Source of the DNA: Gonium pectorale
Taxonomy: Eukaryota; Chlorophyta; Chlorophyceae; Chlamydomonadales; Volvocaceae
DNA length: 33,617 bases
Assembly (NCBI GenBank): GCA_001584585.1
Contig: LSYV01000034.1
Span: forward strand, 500,290-533,906
Reading direction: 5' to 3'
How positions within the stretch are numbered: the first letter of the stretch is position 1; each line of letters begins with the position of its first letter. This document shows positions 32,601 through 33,617 of the stretch, piece after piece. A program made the translations under genes and the position numbers. The notes under the pieces were generated by a model. The model saw only the letters and a program-made list of their open reading frames with translations, was not told the origin of the DNA and ran no database searches.

Positions 32601-33564
32601 AACTCAAGGCGCCATACGAAGGGAGGAGGATGCTGTGCCTAGACGCCCCCCTTACAGCCGGGCCCTGGAATGCAATCGGCCAATGTCCACAACCCTGTTG
32701 GAAAGGGATCCCGTGTATGTCATGTATGCGTGACGGAATGCTCAAAGCCGGTTTAAACCGAGGCAGCAAAGCAGCCAGCAGCCCATGATCCCATGTGCGT
32801 GTGTGTGTGTGGGTGGGGGGGGTGTCGAGGAATCGGCAGCATGTTTACGTTTACTCTTGGGAGAGATGCACATCTGTTAGCGTCTAAATGCACGCGGCCC
32901 TAGGTCCTGATGCGGTGCGATTGGCGCTGTCACGTCACACAGGAGTCTGCCGCCGCCACCAAGGCCCAGTTCGACAAGTTTGTTTTGGACAAGACGGAGG
33001 AGAAGGCTGCCTTTGACGCGGTCTTGGAAAAGACGGCGGCCGAGGCCGCAGCACAAAAGGCCATTGCGGACAAAGCCCTCCTGGACATGAGCGAGCTGCA
33101 GGTACGGGCTCGTTCGCTTCCGGACTCAGATTGCTTAGAAGCCTGGGGTTTCAGGTTACACCAGCAATCTTGCAAAAAGACAATATAGTATCAAGTGTTA
33201 TCACGGCCACCGCAGCTGTGCCATAATCATGGCTTGTGAAAGGCGTCGTCCGTCGCAGCATACTGTGGCCGTACTGGACCCGCGGGTTCATAATGCGCAA
33301 CTGGACAATGGTACATTGGATGTTTGACGGTGTCTTGTCGCCTCTTATACCTGTGTTCATCATTGGTCTCAAGTCAACCTTGCGCACGCTTCCTGCATCG
33401 AACAGGACACCGCTACCGCCACCAAGGCCCAGTTTGACAAGTTTGTCCTGGACAAGACAGAGGAAAAGGCCGCGTTTGACGCAGTGCTGGAGAAGACGGC
33501 GGCTGAGGCGGCGCAGCAGAAGGCCATTGCTGACAAGGCACTGCTGGACATGGGCGAGCTGCAG
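26636..33564 (+). CDS. Unrecognised coiled-coil protein with tandem 53-residue repeat exons (3' partial)
   Basis: I do not recognise this protein. Proposed exons: 26636-26860 (75 codons, MGRGASSFATCF...; tentative), 27328-28635 (436 codons, entered through a pyrimidine-rich tract and TAG acceptor), then nine 159-bp exons starting at 29077, 29503, 30044, 30908, 31351, 31819, 32352, 32943 and 33406. All junctions are phase 0. The large exon opens with a coiled-coil segment (EERLREQLQTLQRKLLHTI), passes through a Gly/Ala/Met/Ser-rich linker, and carries two copies of ALKASYD[LV]L[IM] about 160 residues apart. Its end (QKAAFDRTLAEAQEEAVQAA) already resembles the repeats. Each repeat is Ala/Lys/Glu/Asp-rich with no Pro or Cys in most copies, so a long helical coiled coil is likely. 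No membrane span is visible. A structural or cytoskeletal role is a guess. The gene runs off the window; the true start is uncertain. Confidence 0.7.
29077..33564 (+). repeat. Array of nine 159-bp repeat exons with co-duplicated introns
   Basis: Exons R1-R9 span 29077-29235, 29503-29661, 30044-30202, 30908-31066, 31351-31509, 31819-31977, 32352-32510, 32943-33101 and 33406-33564. Each begins [ED]xAxxTKAQFDKF, contains EEKxAFDxVLE and ends ADKALxDM[GS]ELQ, followed by a GT donor directly after CTGCAG. First residues are E in R1, R2, R4 and R8 and D in the others. R5 and R6 differ by two bases and R4 and R8 by one, all synonymous. Introns are 267, 382, 705, 284, 309, 374, 432 and 304 bases. Introns 4, 5 and 8 are near copies, introns 2 and 6 are related, and introns 3 and 7 are related. 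The first intron is unlike the rest. Confidence 0.93.
30300..30665. other. Insertion-like segment unique to repeat intron 3
   Basis: Intron 3 and intron 7 align on both sides of this stretch (both carry GCAATCGGCC/GCAATGGGCC-type sequence followed by GGAATCGGCAGCATGT), but about 350 bases here have no counterpart in intron 7. The segment holds several palindromes: CCGCGG twice at 30308 and 30319, TGTCAGATCTGACA near 30447, and GGTTTCCGC (30593-30601) facing GCGGAAACC (30620-30628). No terminal inverted repeats or target duplication could be fixed, so a mobile-element origin is only possible. Confidence 0.4.
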
Positions 33565-33617
33565 GTGGGCCACTCGAGTGGTTGTGACTCGTTCTTCGGC
33601 CCGGCCATGCGGGCAAT

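Noticed and set aside
29077..33564. Regularly spaced repeats resembling a CRISPR array
   Set aside because: Units are 159 bp and protein-coding with splice borders, spacers are 267-705 bp and partly duplicated, and the host is a eukaryote.

Overview
The window reads as nuclear DNA of a green alga, most likely a volvocine (Chlamydomonas/Volvox-type) species. It is very GC-rich, genes are broken by many short GT..AG introns with C-rich tracts before GCAG, codons favour G/C in third position, the poly(A) word TGTAA occurs at 3' ends, one gene is a chloroplast desaturase with a transit peptide, and coding sequence is rich in Ala/Gly/Pro tracts. Two runs of N (11068-11134 and 22724-23341) mark a draft assembly. 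There are no operons, CRISPR arrays or tRNA/rRNA genes that I can see.

Layout: (1) 247-799 (+), the last exon of a kinase-like gene whose 5' part lies outside the window; about 2.7 kb without recognisable genes follows. (2) 3553-7444 (+), a complete ten-exon gene for the plastid omega-6 fatty acid desaturase FAD6. (3) 8895-17952 (-), a thirteen-exon gene for NRDE2, a nuclear HAT-repeat RNA-surveillance protein, convergent with FAD6; the two predicted poly(A) signals lie under 100 bp apart. (4) 18384-21536 (+), a seven-exon gene for the ESCRT-III subunit VPS20/CHMP6, divergent from NRDE2 across a 431-bp shared promoter region. (5) 22222-24941 (+), a DUF1421 protein with an N-terminal coiled coil, a Pro/Gln-rich middle and a C-terminal UBA-like domain, interrupted by an assembly gap. 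(6) About 26636 to beyond 33564 (+), an unrecognised coiled-coil gene.

Gene 6 is the most unusual part. After a 436-codon exon it runs into nine consecutive exons of exactly 159 bp, all phase 0, each encoding one 53-residue Ala/Lys/Glu-rich repeat, with introns that are themselves duplicated. Exons 2-5 of the array and their introns match exons 6-9 as a larger four-exon block, and some exon copies differ by only one or two synonymous bases. The array is still running at the window edge.

The genes are not functionally linked: lipid desaturation in the plastid, nuclear RNA surveillance, endosomal membrane remodelling, a putative ubiquitin-related protein and a putative structural coiled-coil protein. 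Exon models were built by eye by matching intron phases and, for FAD6, NRDE2, VPS20 and DUF1421, by recalled family sequence features; no database search was possible.
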